Source: Labia minor | Taxonomy: Eukaryota; Arthropoda; Insecta; Dermaptera; Spongiphoridae | NCBI GenBank assembly: GCA_963082975.1 | Contig: OY720345.1 | Location: 27,350,611-27,414,610, forward strand | Direction: 5' to 3' | DNA length: 64,000 nucleotides | Shown here: piece by piece, positions 21,887-33,383 of the stretch | Numbering within the stretch: position 1 is the stretch's first letter | Layout: each line of letters opens with the position of its first letter | The notes under the pieces: generated by a model | What the model was told of the DNA's origin: nothing | The model's database searches: none | Seen by the model: only the letters and a program-made list of their open reading frames with translations | Position numbers and translations under genes: made by a program

Positions 21887-22252
21887 TTCATGATGTGGAC
21901 AGCACAGAAGAGTGAAATCAAATTGCAAATTTTTATTCCAATTTTCTTTCGACATTTCGGTTGCAAGATCTCACCCTTTCTCAAGATTAGAAAGTTGTTA
22001 TTTTTATATTGTAGTAGAGTACACATTTGTTGATTGACAATTAATATAAAAATGTTTTTATATATAAATAAAATTTAAATTTTTTTATTCAATAATATAT
22101 ATAAAAATAGGTTTAGATTTATTTTGAATCTAATCCTGAGGAAGGGTGTAAGTCCTTAAACCCGAAACTTCGAAAGAAAACTAGAATTAAAATTTGCATT
22201 TATTCACAAACTGCTTTTAATTAATCGCCTGAGTTGTTCACATCCTGAATCT
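21887..22252. repeat. Inverted pair of GAAAC-stem repeat ends
   Basis: About 100 bases at 21887-21990, read on the minus strand, align with 22133-22252 on the plus strand: CTTGAGAAAGGGTGAGA / CTGAGGAAGGGTGTAAG, then CCGAAATGTCGAAAGAAAA / CCGAAACTTCGAAAGAAAA, then TTTGCA, then CACATCNTGAATCT. In the right copy GGGTgTAAG pairs with CTTAaACCC directly before GAAAC. A further piece (CACAAACTGCTTTTAATTA) recurs at about 23083-23101. The origin may be a Penelope-like terminal repeat; not proven. Confidence 0.55.
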
Positions 22253-22370
22253 TTTATAATAATTTTAATTTTAATTTAATAAGAATGTCAAAAAATGCTT
22301 ATCAATTGAATCATTATTTTATATATTTTCCTAAATCTTTTTATCCTCTTATTGTTAATATAGTACCTGA

Positions 22371-22620
22371 TTCACCGAGCAGCGGCTCAGTACTTTAAAA
22401 AAATTATTCCTTATGAACTATGGATATTTAAGATTAAGATTATTATTTTTAAAATAAATAAACAAAACAAAATATATGAAACAATTTCAAATAATTTAAA
22501 AGAACATAAATTAAACAAAAAAGTCATAAAACATACAAACCTTAAACATAGGTATTAATGCACTGTAAGACAGAAAAGTATGGCCTGTGGATATAACATA
22601 ATATATATTTAGAAATTTGA
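22371..22620 (+). repeat. R4 repeat copy 2 (lacks the nested insertion)
   Basis: Same block order as 6938-7240 but without the 80-bp insertion. It starts near GAGC-agcg-GCTC and runs through GGCCTGTGGATATAACATAA. From 22640 it runs into R3-like sequence to about 22860, with AGAGCGGTTTAATA. Confidence 0.6.
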
Positions 22621-22847
22621 TTACGGAATATTATTAAAATAAATATTTTTAATTTTATTTTATTTATATTATTTTGTATTTAAGGAAGCGCTGTTCGGCT
22701 TTGCCCAGTGTGCCATGTTTTTATTATTAAAATTCCTATTTTAAATTAAGAAAAAACTAACAAAGATTATTTTTCTATATACAGAATGATTTTTCTTTAT
22801 AAAAATTATCATCAAAAAAATCCTTAGAGCGGTTTAATATTTGAAAA

Positions 22848-22886
<39 letters not shown>

Positions 22887-23342
22887 TCGATTTTTCTTTC
22901 CTATTCTTTCATCAACAAAAACTCAATAGGAAAACTTTTTTTTTATTGACCATTTAAATTGGAAAAAAAAAATAAATTAAAATAAAACTAAGATTTTCAA
23001 CAGAAAAGTTTTTCAGTTGTTTGAGTGTTTATTTTTCCATTTGCTTTGGACGACGGCGCCTGGGTGTGCACGACGTCGTCATTCGTTCACAAACTGCTTT
23101 TAATTAAATTTATTGATGATAAATATAGTCGACTGAGCAAACAAATCACTGTAAAAAAAAAAAAAAAAAAAAATTAGACTGTTTGTCAATTGAACATAAA
23201 CACAAAATATATATATATATATATATATATATTTCTAAAATGAAATGATTTGTATTTCAAACGCACATGGAAATTTCATTAAAAGACAAACAAAGAAGAG
23301 AACAAAAAAAAAAAAAATAATGTAATAAACGTTACCTAGATT
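22621..23342. other. R3-like remnant, microsatellites and a unique patch
   Basis: R3-like blocks lie at 22640-22845. (TA)n tracts follow at about 22850-22881 and 23205-23231, and an A-run at 23153-23173. A patch with CGACGGCGCC near 23050 is unidentified. Confidence 0.5.
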
Positions 23343-23558
23343 ATGAAAAATCAATATTGGAAAGTGGAGCCTCCACCCTCTTCTCCCTTCTCTTTTAGTC
23401 AAGGATTGATTTACAAGCCGTTATTGGCCTCTCTAAAGGAATTCCACGAATTAATCGAACATAAAGTAGACGATGTATTTCCCTCCTCAGTTTCCGTAAC
23501 CGAGGCGAATACAGCGAGTGCGAGAAAAAGCGAGAAAGAGAAATGTGTGACTCCATAA
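23343..23558 (+). CDS. Weak candidate coding exon, unknown protein
   Basis: A 71-codon open frame in a GC-richer patch. A strong pyrimidine tract with TTCTCTTTTAG at about 23387-23397 could be a 3' splice site, after which the frame reads QGLIYKPLLASLKEFHELIE, then HKVDDVFPSSVSVTEANTAS, ending KCVTP at TAA. The mixed charged and hydrophobic residues look more protein-like than other frames here. No domain is recognised and an opposite-strand frame of similar length overlaps, so a conserved non-coding element is equally likely. Confidence 0.2.
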   Translation: MKNQYWKVEPPPSSPFSFSQGLIYKPLLASLKEFHELIEHKVDDVFPSSVSVTEANTASARKSEKEKCVTP

Positions 23559-24014
23559 TGGCGCTCGTCTTTTGGTCTTTCCTGTTGGAACTGGAGCCGG
23601 TCGATCCAGCCCCTGAGCGAGAGAGGAGATGAATCTCAATCATCTATCGTACTCTCCAAACCTCTTTGCTCTCTTGAGTCCACTCCCTTCTCTCTCCCCC
23701 ATCTAGCCAAGCACTTGTGCCGCTTCTTTCACACACTCTCTCTTCTTAGGATTGCAGCTTATCCGATATCTCGCCTCCAGGAAACAACATCTGCACACAC
23801 ACACACACACACACAGAGAGAAGAACAGGATTGAAATTAAAAATAAAATCTTCTACGTTTAGGATAGATATATTTATAATTTTATTTGCTTACCAATTCA
23901 CTGATACAACTGGTAAAGTTATATTTACTCCATTAAAAATAAATATAACTTGTGTGAATGAATATTTATCAAACAATTTTATGATAAAATACATAATAAT
24001 ATTGAATATAATTA
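23559..24014. other. GC-richer unique DNA then AT-rich DNA
   Basis: 23559-23790 continues the GC-richer patch. A (CA)n of about 10 units lies at 23794-23813, followed by AGAGAG. The rest is AT-rich, with no gene. Confidence 0.5.
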
Positions 24015-24614
24015 TGAGGGCAGGTCAATAAGTCCGTGACTTTTTGAATGAAATAGGTTTTTGAATAAAAAATTATTTTATTTTTCAACGTAGTCTCTCC
24101 TTTGAGCTTTATACACTTCTACACCAACGTTTCTCCAATATATAAAAAAAAAATGATAATCCCAAAGTGATTACCAACCTCCTGTCTAAAAAAAATATTT
24201 TATTTTTCAACGTAGTCTCCTTTGAGCTCTAAACACTCCAATTTTTATATCCCTTCCAAAAAATAAGATTTGTCGAGGACATCAAAATAGGTATTTGTTT
24301 GTGAGATGATTTCATCTTTGGAATCAAATCTCTTTCCTCCAGTTTGGAAACAAGAAATAGTCACTCGGGGCTAAATCCGGAGAATAGGGCGGATGAGGGT
24401 GCAATTCGTATCTCAATTCATGGATTTCCATGGAAATTTGATTTTTTCCATTTTCTTCTTCAATCATGAGTTAATCTGCTATTAATGGATGTCATACAAA
24501 AAATTAAATTTCGACACGAGTCAGTTGATATTTTCTTGTTGACAGGAACAGTGTTGCCAATTCATTTAAGAAACGGGAAATTCAAAAAGTCACGGACTTA
24601 TTCACCTACCCTCG
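24015..24614 (-). mobile_element. Mariner family 2 copy A, rearranged
   Basis: The ends are inverted: left (T)GAGGGCAGGTCAATAAGTC, right GACTTATTCACCTACCCTCG, with TA at 24013-24014 and 24615-24616. The minus-strand coding trace at about 24270-24430 reads PYSPDLAPSDYFLF, the mariner motif with the third catalytic aspartate. The 3' coding end (CTCAAAGGAGACTACGTTG on the minus strand) is present twice, at 24072-24115 and 24195-24236. Between them is a block also found beyond the coding end in copy B, so the copy is a product of internal recombination. Related copies are at 46480 and 53140. Confidence 0.85.
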
Positions 24615-25783
24615 TACATAAATGTTCATTGTCATTAATGGATAACTTATTAGAACTTATAACTAAATAAAATAAATTGTATATATATTCATAAATAAAA
24701 GTACCAATTTTCATTTTGATATGAATTTTCATATAAATTGTTAGTCCTCCAGTAAAAATGATCAGAGATGTAGGATAAACAATTGAACAGAGATCCTTAA
24801 ACAGCATTTTTTATATATGTATATTTCTAAAAAAAAAAATTTGCAATCAAAAAACAAGAAAAAACCTACCCTTAGGAAATTACAAATGGATTAATTTATA
24901 TATATATATATATAAAAATGGAAGTGAAGAAAGAGGGGTTACGATTGGTTCTCCCCTCACTTGTGTTTCTCAAATTGAAATGAAATTTAAATTAAACATA
25001 AAAAAATCGCTTTTAATTATAGTCTCTAGAAAGGAAATTAGAGAATTTAGCCGGGGTCGACATAACTGATCCGCAGCTGGCTTTTTTTTGAGAGGAGGTG
25101 GAGAAAGGAGGGGGGCTGATAGGTCGGCTGGAAAGCCTAAATTAGAATAGATCGTTTCGTTTCTAAAACAGTTTTATAACAAGGGGTGAGGATTCGATAC
25201 GATTCATTTGGTACTTTGTCTATAAAAAAAAAAACTCATCACATTTGATTATATTCCCTTACATTTTTATTTACAAAATTTGAAAATATTCTTTGAATGT
25301 GGAATCTTTGTTGAATAAATCCATTCTTCGCTCCACCTTCTAATCAGGTCCATAGAATGGCAGGATCCTGAAAAACGATTTTTTTTTTAATAATCCACAC
25401 TTCTTGTAATTCACGCTCACGATTTTCCTTTTTAGAATTTTCAATTAATTAATTATCTGCCTCGAATAGAACAATGTTCATCATGTTGATCTCTATCATC
25501 AACAATCTGATATCCTTCATTCCACTCTCCAACCATTGATTTAATTCGTTCAATTGATCGTACTATTCTATTTGCTTAAATGTGATCAAGCAATCAATCA
25601 ATCATTTGATTTGATCTTTGTTTTTACATTCTTATATAGCAAGAAAATCTACTAACATTTAATGTACATATAACATTTTTTTTAACAAGAAAAAGATTAA
25701 ATGAATTATTACTATATGATTACATGACATTGATATCAACCTTTAATTTTAATCTAAAATAATAATAATAATAATAATAATAT
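24615..25783. other. AT-rich DNA with a GC-richer patch at 25030-25200
   Basis: The patch has GGGGTCGACATAACTGATCC and purine-rich runs. The (TA)n at about 24897-24914 and the (AAT)n at 25759-25780 are simple repeats. No gene. Confidence 0.5.
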
Positions 25784-26217
25784 GAACTGTGGCATGGAAC
25801 AGAACCGACCGACGATTTTAAAGAAATTAATTTCCAAACAACATTCTATATATATAAAGTATGCTAAAAAAAATATTTTTAAAACTTGAATTAAAATGAC
25901 TAAATTATATTATCTTGGTTTTTATTTTTAGTTTAATTACTCAATTTTTAATTACTACTATATTTTAGGTGAAAAATTTCCGACAATGAATATAAAATTA
26001 ATACTTTGTATACTACCACTTCCGGTATCTGAATATACAAGTTGGCAAATTCATGTTACTGATGCTTTAAGTAAACATACCAAATTTTATCTATACGGAT
26101 ACACAATGGACATACAGACGGACAGACATCTTGCTAAAATTACTTTTTTCTGTTAACAAAATACATGATTTGTGAATTTTGGTGTGAAAACAATACCTTC
26201 CTTTCCTATCGTCGGTC

Positions 26218-26220
<3 letters not shown>
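25784..26220 (+). repeat. R2 repeat copy b, flanked by (AAT)n on both sides
   Basis: It begins GAACTGTGG, has ACCGACCGACGATT at about 25804 and ends CGTCGGTCGGT at 26220. One 3' module only, with a deletion in the middle (the GTTGAGCCGTT block is gone). Left flank is (AAT)n, right flank is (AAT)n, consistent with insertion into such a tract. Confidence 0.8.
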
Positions 26221-26252
<32 letters not shown>

Positions 26253-26994
26253 AAATAAATCATTTAATACAGATTACAAAATAAAAATAAAGAGAGAATT
26301 AGAATATTCGTAATTTAAAATAAATTATTATTATTATAAAAATAATTATTTAGAAAATATATAAATATATTCCATATCCATTGAATTATTTATTTTTAGA
26401 ATTTTTCGAATTGAATTTAAATATTGTATGTAACTTATAAATGGAAAATATTATTCATGTCTAATAATTATTGGATGATCCTGAAAGATTGATAGATAGA
26501 TAGATAGATAAGCCTTTCAATCATCTTTTTTTATTCCTTTTATTTATTGAATATTTTTATAAGAATATAAAACCATGGTATGCAGTTGAGCGACATATGG
26601 CCTGACTGGCATCCTAGGACGTCCTATCAGTCCTTCTAATCTCCATCATGACGTTTCTGGGTCCTTTTGAAAATTTTTTTGCTTAAGTTTACCTCTAGAA
26701 GAAACGAAAAAGAACAGACGAGATGTAATCAAAATTTGAATTTAAACTTTCCAACGGATGTTTGGAACGGAATGAGTCTAACAAAAAGAACGTAACTGTT
26801 TAAAATCGATTAAAATATCACCCTTTAGTTTATTATATATTCGTTATTGTGTTACTTCAATTTCAAATATATTTCTTTAATGTAAGGATATTTCAAGATT
26901 CAGAATATAATATTTAATTTTTCAATGATTCTATCTATGAAGTTTGATGAGATTATGTTGAAATTTTTTTTCAACTCTATTTCCATTTTAAAAA
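26221..26994. other. Simple repeats and unique AT-rich DNA
   Basis: (AAT)n at 26221-26250 and (GATA)n at about 26490-26508. A somewhat more complex stretch at 26575-26780 contains GGCCTGACTGGCATCC; nothing recognised. Confidence 0.5.
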
Positions 26995-27196
26995 GAAACT
27001 GAAAAACTAAATAATAAAATCATTAGGTTTAAAGTTATTAAAAGCACTAGTGAGTATAAAATAAGCTTGTGATGATGACCGTAACTGCCGAAATAATCAT
27101 TATATAAATAAAATTTATATTGAAACTTAAAACCTAGTGTTTTTAATAACTTACCCTTAACCTAATGATTTTATTATTTATTTTTTCAATTTCTTT
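26995..27196. mobile_element. Foldback element or MITE, 60-bp inverted arms
   Basis: The left arm (about 26995-27051: GAAACTGAAAAACTAAATAA, ATCATTAGGTTTAA, GTTATTAAAAGCACTAG) is matched in inverted orientation by the right arm (about 27133-27196). A spacer of about 80 nt lies between. The right arm has a few extra bases (GGTTAAGGGTAAG). No protein is encoded. The transcript would fold into a long hairpin; target duplication is not obvious. Confidence 0.65.
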
Positions 27197-29751
27197 TATA
27201 AATTGAAAATTGTTTAAAAAAAAATTTCCAAATATATACAATATCTCAACAAAAGCTCTCAATCCAATCTTAAAATCTAAGTTAAGTTATATTGAATTAA
27301 CTACAATACAGTGTATGAGTATATTTCCGTTATAGAATTTACTAATCCAAATACGTTTTGGTTTTTATAAAATTTCAAGTCCCCTGATTCCAAATAATAA
27401 TAATAATAATGATAATTGATAGGAGATATTTCGTTTGAAATGGAATCTATCCACCCACTCATCGCTTGCAGGGTGCATGACGTGGTTTCGTCCCCATGGT
27501 GACATGTTGCCATCGCTAATACAAATGATAGATGGCGAGTTACTGAGTCGATGTTAACAGGATAGTTAATGTGTTGCTGAATCATAGAGCTGTTATTATC
27601 AAATAAGGCAACGGGACAATGCTTTATCGATCGATCACTCCGTAAATGAGTAGCAATGCACGCAAGTGAATTCAAATGTCTGATCATTGCATTTCCTCCT
27701 CTCCTAATCTATTATTTATTGATAGACAAACATATTCATAACTTAAATAATCAAATTAATCTTAAAAAAAAAACATAATTTAAATAAAATCAATGAAATT
27801 TAACAATTTAATTATTCTTACTACATGGATAATAAATTATTATTAATATAACTACCAAATTTTGTCATTTATGTTATAATATCTATTTGTATAAGTGGAT
27901 AAGTAATATGCCTGACATGAACAAAAATAAATAATAAATTAAAAAAAAAAAAAAAGTAGGAGACATTATTAAAGGTCACGAATGACTGAATTCTTTATTT
28001 AAAAAAAAAAACACAGTAAATAGGAAATGGGGATGAAAATAAAATTAAATAAATATTAATAATATTCCCAGTCATAGAAATATTAAATTTCAGAAGGACT
28101 TTTTATTATTAAATTTAATGAAACTAAAAAAATACAAATTTTCTATGAAAAAAGAAAAATTCATTTAACTCGAAACACAATTGAATATTCATGTTTATTA
28201 AACTAAATAAGAGTTAGATGGAAGTGGCTCAGGATAGGGATGTTTGAAGGAATGTGGCCGCTGAGACCAAAACTTTCGAATTCCTTAGAGACACAGAGAT
28301 AGATAGATACACTAATAATAGAAAATATAATACCTAACATATCCATTTCAAAAATTGAATTAACATCATTAATTGATATTAAATTTAGACTATAATACAC
28401 AATTTAATTATTAAATACAATACCTACATTCTCAATTTGGGGTTAGATCTAAATTGTTCTTTTGTTTTTCCCCAAGAGTTTCACTGACCTGGGAATTCCT
28501 AATATAATCGATTAAATTTAAGTGAGTAAGCTTACATTTGCCCCATGTTTGACAAATCGGATTCTATTAAATAAATTAAATTTATATTACATCAGACCCT
28601 AAATAATATTTAATTAAATGAATTTACAAAGTACACAATCAAATATAATCGAATTATAATAAGGGTTAAATAAATAAAAAAATATATATATATCATTTAA
28701 AATTTAACACGTTATAAAATATTATAAATATTTAATAAATAAATATAACTTTCTAATTATTCGATTATATTATATTATTTGTTTTAATGAAGATATAGAT
28801 GATAACTGAGTTAGGGTTAATTTATAAATACACCCGTATGAGCTTAAATTTAAAATTATTAAGTATATACATATATATATATATATATATTTGAATAAAC
28901 AAATAAATAATTATATTTTAATAATTATCTATTTATATTCAAATCTTTTATAAATATTATAAATAACTATTTAAAAAAATAATTTAATAAAATTCTCATA
29001 TTAAATGAATTATTATAATAAATATGCAAATATATAACTTTCCCTATAAAATAAAATTTATTACTATATATATAGAAACATTTAATGAAAATATTTACTG
29101 GTAATCGATAATAAATTAATTTTAAAACTTGATTGTCAAGTTCATTATGTAAAATATGAAGTAAATTTTATAAATTTCAGTACTATTTTAGTCAATTTAT
29201 TATTTTAATATAGTTATTAAATATAAATTAATTTCAAATTTATTGAAAAAAAAAATTTTTTTTTCAAGTGCTCAGATTAAAATTACGTGTATTTATTTTT
29301 TTAAAAAAATAAAAATTTTAAAAAAATTATCTTTTTGAATAATTCAAAGCGAAGAAAACCTTAAATGAATCTTTGTGGTCTAAAAATTTTATCTCTCAAT
29401 TTATATTATCTCATTTACAGGATACATATATAATCATTTACCTACCTTCATATAAAATTTGTAAACAATATTCCATACAAAAGTATATTAAAAATACTTT
29501 GAAATACGAATGGCTTGTTGAAGTTGATAATTTTTATAGTTTTTGTTTTATAATTCATTAAACATTCATATTAATTATTAATGATAAAACATTTCATTAA
29601 TTTAATTTATTAATTAATTAAGTGGTGGTGTAGTCATAGATTTAAAATAAAAGTCCAGAGTCAAAGAAGATGAAATGAAGCGTGTTTTTATTTCAATATG
29701 CGTCACTCATGCTAAAAAAAATTTGTAGAATAATGACAAAAAAAATAAGTT
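27197..29751. other. Mostly AT-rich DNA; GC-richer island at 27420-27690
   Basis: The island includes GCATGACGTGG and ATCGATCGATC. The 128-codon minus-strand frame across it has a poly-tyrosine run from a TAATAA repeat and reads poorly as protein, so I do not call it. From 27700 to 29750 there is low-complexity A/T DNA, with an (AT)n at about 28872-28891. No gene. Confidence 0.5.
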
Positions 29752-30358
29752 GACCTGTGGCCAGGTCCGAACCGACCGACGGTTTGAAGTAAATTAATTT
29801 CCAGCTACAGAAACAATTTCAAATAATTTTAATATATCTATTAATGTAATAAAAAACATATAGGCATATAACATAAATATTTTTAATTTTATTTTATTTA
29901 TAATATATATGTAAGACCAGGCTGTGACGTCATGAATGGCTGGATGACGTCATATAATTTTAAATCAAGAAAAAACTAATAAATATGATTTTCCCGAGGA
30001 TAAAACCAATACAAAGTGCATGATTCGTGGTGATATATAAAAAAATCTCCTCATGTGAAATTTGGTGTGAAAATAACCCTTCCCTTCCTATCGTCGATCG
30101 CTAATACTACCACTTCCGGTTCACGGATTTGCACCAAAAGTTGATCAATTCATCCCACTGATGCATTAAGTAAATATACCAAATTTCATCAAAATCCGTT
30201 GAGCCGTTCAGGCTGTACACATCTATATGGACGGACAGACATCATGCTAAAAATACTTTTTTCTGTTTAGAAAATGCATGATTCGTGGAGATATGTAAAA
30301 ATCTCCACATGTGAAATTTGGTGTGAAAACAATACCTCCCTTACTATCGTCGGTCGGT
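29752..30358 (+). repeat. R2 repeat copy c with R3-like interior
   Basis: The left end forms a perfect small hairpin, ACCTG-tggc-CAGGT (29753-29766), followed by ACCGACCGACGG. The interior at 29830-29990 is R3-like with GTGACGTCATGAA and GATGACGTCATA. One partial and one complete 3' module follow, ending CGTCGATCG (about 30100) and CGTCGGTCGGT (30358). Confidence 0.8.
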
Positions 30359-32124
30359 AAAAATTTGTTATTTTTATTAAAACCTTAATACTAAAAGAAA
30401 AATAATACTTGATTTTATTTGTTAAACTTTCAAGATTTCTTAATTAAATCACGAGTGATTTTATTTGTTTTTATTCTCTATCACCAAGTGAACGGGAGGG
30501 TGAAAGAGCAGTCAGAGATAGTTAAGTCATTTATTGATTAGTTCCAGGGATTGTATCCCCTCAACTACGTTGTTATTGTACGAGTTAAACTTCTATCAAT
30601 ACTTAAGGGGAAATGTTGAATTGATGTGAATATCTTATAGGATTATTTAATGAATGATTATTTTATTAACATAATTGCATAATCTATTTATACAGAGTAT
30701 AAAAATTATGCAATTTTTTTTTAATCTTATTTAATTATTTTTTAATTATATCAAATAAAATTTAGTTACGATAATTTTTGAATAAATTTTTTTCTTAAAA
30801 ATTGATAAATTTTGAGTTTCTTAGATTTGGAAATTTTAGCTATTATTAAATGAGGGATAGATATTTTTTTAAATATAATAATTAAATGTAAATAAAATAA
30901 AAATTATATTATAATTTTAATGTCTCTGAAGATTTTATTTTATTTCATAAAGTAACAAATACGCTTTTTAGTCAAGAATTTTATTAACTATACATTAATA
31001 ATTTCATAAAAAAATATTAAAAAATTTTGTGAAATTTTTTAATTTCTCAAAAAATATCGTACTATTAAATAATACTTAAATAATTTTTAATAATTAAACT
31101 AAAATATAAAATAAAAATTTGTATTTTGATAAATTTTTACTTCGGAAAAAATAAAATCACCTACTCTCGTTACGAATAAGAAAGAATATACTTGAATTAA
31201 AAATTAAATGTTTTTTGTAATTAAATTAAAATATCTTAATATTTTTTTTTTTTTTGAAATAAAAATCTTTATAAAGTTAAATTATTAAATATTAATTTAA
31301 ATAAACACTTTAAATAATCTTTATAATTAAATAAATTTTATTCATATTTTAAAATATATTCTTGAAATTGAAACAAATTATGTAATTACTTATTTCGTTG
31401 AATATTCATATAAATAATATATATAATACCTAAGATTCTATGTTAATTTTTACAAACAGAGGGTTTCCTTTCAGAATTGATTAAGATGCTTCAACTAAGA
31501 TTGAATTTATTAGCCAACCAATCACAATAGTATTAACAATTGTATTAAGTTACTGAGTGTGGAAACACTTAGTTAAATAGTCATCTATCACCATTCAACC
31601 CCCCACTCTCCCTTGAATGATTGTATTGTGACAGTAATTCATACCATTCAAGAATAATTTAAGAAATAGAACAAAAAATATTTATTTATATTAATTCTTT
31701 CGAATTTTTGAAAAAATTGTTAGTATTGTAATAAATATTACTCCTAATATTAAATAATAATAATTTCCGTCGTATGTATGTATGTATGTGATGTTTGTAA
31801 CATTATAAACATAGTTACAAATTATCAAAATTAATTTTATTTGTAACTAACATCATTTTTTTTTAAATATTGTTTTGTTAAATTAAATAAGTTTGAAATA
31901 AAAAAAATAAACGATTTGAATAAAGTTAATAATTTTATCTTTAAACATTGTCTTTTTTGTAAGTATTTGAAACAAAATTTCCTATAAATTATTATTATTA
32001 TTATTTTGTCTTACAGAATTATATACGTAAAATATTTACATCTTTAAAAATAAGCGGGAGTGTCCTCCCCTAGACTTTCCTGCATATAAATAGGTATAAA
32101 GAGTTGTGAATGAATATTTAGAAT
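30359..32124. other. AT-rich DNA without a gene
   Basis: Low-complexity A/T runs with a slightly complex patch at 30480-30620 and another at 31440-31620. (GTAT)n lies at 31772-31788. No element boundary seen. Confidence 0.6.
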
Positions 32125-32682
32125 GTAATAAAGTGCTACTTCCGGTTAACTGATATTTTAAATGTAAAAAAAAACAGATATGGATATAATATAAATATTT
32201 TTAATTTTATTTTATTTATAATATATGAGGGCTGGCTGTGACGTCATGAAGTGCTGGGTGACGTCATATAATTTTAAATTAAGAAAAAACTAATGAAGAT
32301 GATTTTTCTCGAGGATTAAACCAATACAAAGTGCATAACACGTGGAGATATGTCCTCACGTGAAATTTGATATGAAAATAACCCTTCACTTCCTCTCTTC
32401 GATCGGCAATTATAGCACTTCCGGTTTCCGGATTTGAACTAAAAGTTGATGAATTCATCCTACTGATGTATTAAGTAAATATACCAAATTTCATCAAAAT
32501 CCGTTGAGCCGTTCAGGCTGTATACATCTATACGGACGTACGGACAAACGGACGGACAGACATCATGCTAAAAATACTTTTTTCTGTTAAGAAAATGCAT
32601 GATTTGTGGAAATATGTACCTAAAAATATCCATAGGTGAAATTTGGTGTGAAAACAATACTTCCTTACTATCGTCGCTCGGT
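32125..32682 (+). repeat. R2 repeat copy d, left end lost
   Basis: It has the R3-like interior (GTGACGTCATGAAGTGC, GGTGACGTCATATAA), then one partial and one complete 3' module ending CGTCGCTCGGT at 32682. The GAGCTGTGG left end and inner motif are absent. Confidence 0.75.
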
Positions 32683-32689
32683 AAAAAAG

Positions 32690-32982
32690 AAACGCTACTT
32701 GTATAGGTAAAATGTCACTTCCGGTAGTCAGATCATGATGAAAATTGGTATCTCAATTTTTTTCATATTTTTAAATCTATATACAAAATATAAAGCAAAT
32801 ATCTCGAAGCAAACTGGTACTTTACTTGAAAGGTAAACGCAACCAGTGTAGGTAAAGTACCACTTCCGGTTAACCGATTTTGACGAAATTTTGATAGAAA
32901 TCTACAAACTGTGAATAATATCGGTGTACCAAATTTCGAAGTCTTAGCTTGATTAGTTTTTGAGTAAATTTGCTTACAGACA

Positions 32983-33013
<31 letters not shown>

Positions 33014-33166
33014 CATACATACATACACACACACAGACATAATTCGAAAAATGGAATTTTCCGACTCAGGGAGGTCTAAAACGTCAAGATCTATCGAAAT
33101 CTCGAAGTCGAAATTTTTGACGATTCCAATATTTCTAATTATACGAAGTATGCGGGAAAGTAAAAA
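32690..33166. repeat. R7 repeat with (ACAT)n
   Basis: CACTTCCGGT occurs twice, as in R2 modules. The 3' half (GACGAAATTTTGATAGAAAT, TACCAAATTTCGAAGTCTTA, GACTCAGGGAGGTC) resembles the R1 body at a distance. Inside lies an (ACAT)n of about 10 units at 32987-33026. It may be an old relative of R1 and R2. Non-coding. Confidence 0.5.
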
Positions 33167-33375
33167 ATGGATCCAAATGAGAAAAGATTGAAACGTGCCG
33201 AGTATATGCGTTAATATAGGAGAAGAAAGCTTGAGACAGAAACTTTTATGTTACTAAAAAATGATCATTGGTTTACGAAAAATATTGTTTTCACAAAGAA
33301 CTACTTAATTAATTGCTGCAAACCACGATAAATTAAGTTTAAACTGAAATTGCAAACACCGTTTGCAACGTGTTC

Positions 33376-33383
33376 ACCTAGTG
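33376..33383. repeat. Left target duplication of the hAT element
   Basis: ACCTAGTG directly before the element, repeated exactly at 34981-34988. Eight bases is the hAT rule. Confidence 0.95.

Noticed and set aside
22133-22180. Genuine active hammerhead ribozyme
   Set aside because: An extra A follows the CUGANGA-like segment and no proper third stem is visible; kept only as a hypothesis about origin.
27301-27687. 128-codon minus-strand open frame
   Set aside because: It contains a tyrosine run created by a TAATAA repeat, has no recognised domain or splice context, and reads as low stop density in a GC-richer patch.
32987-33026. CRISPR-like or structured array from regular repeats
   Set aside because: It is a plain (ACAT)n microsatellite without spacers.
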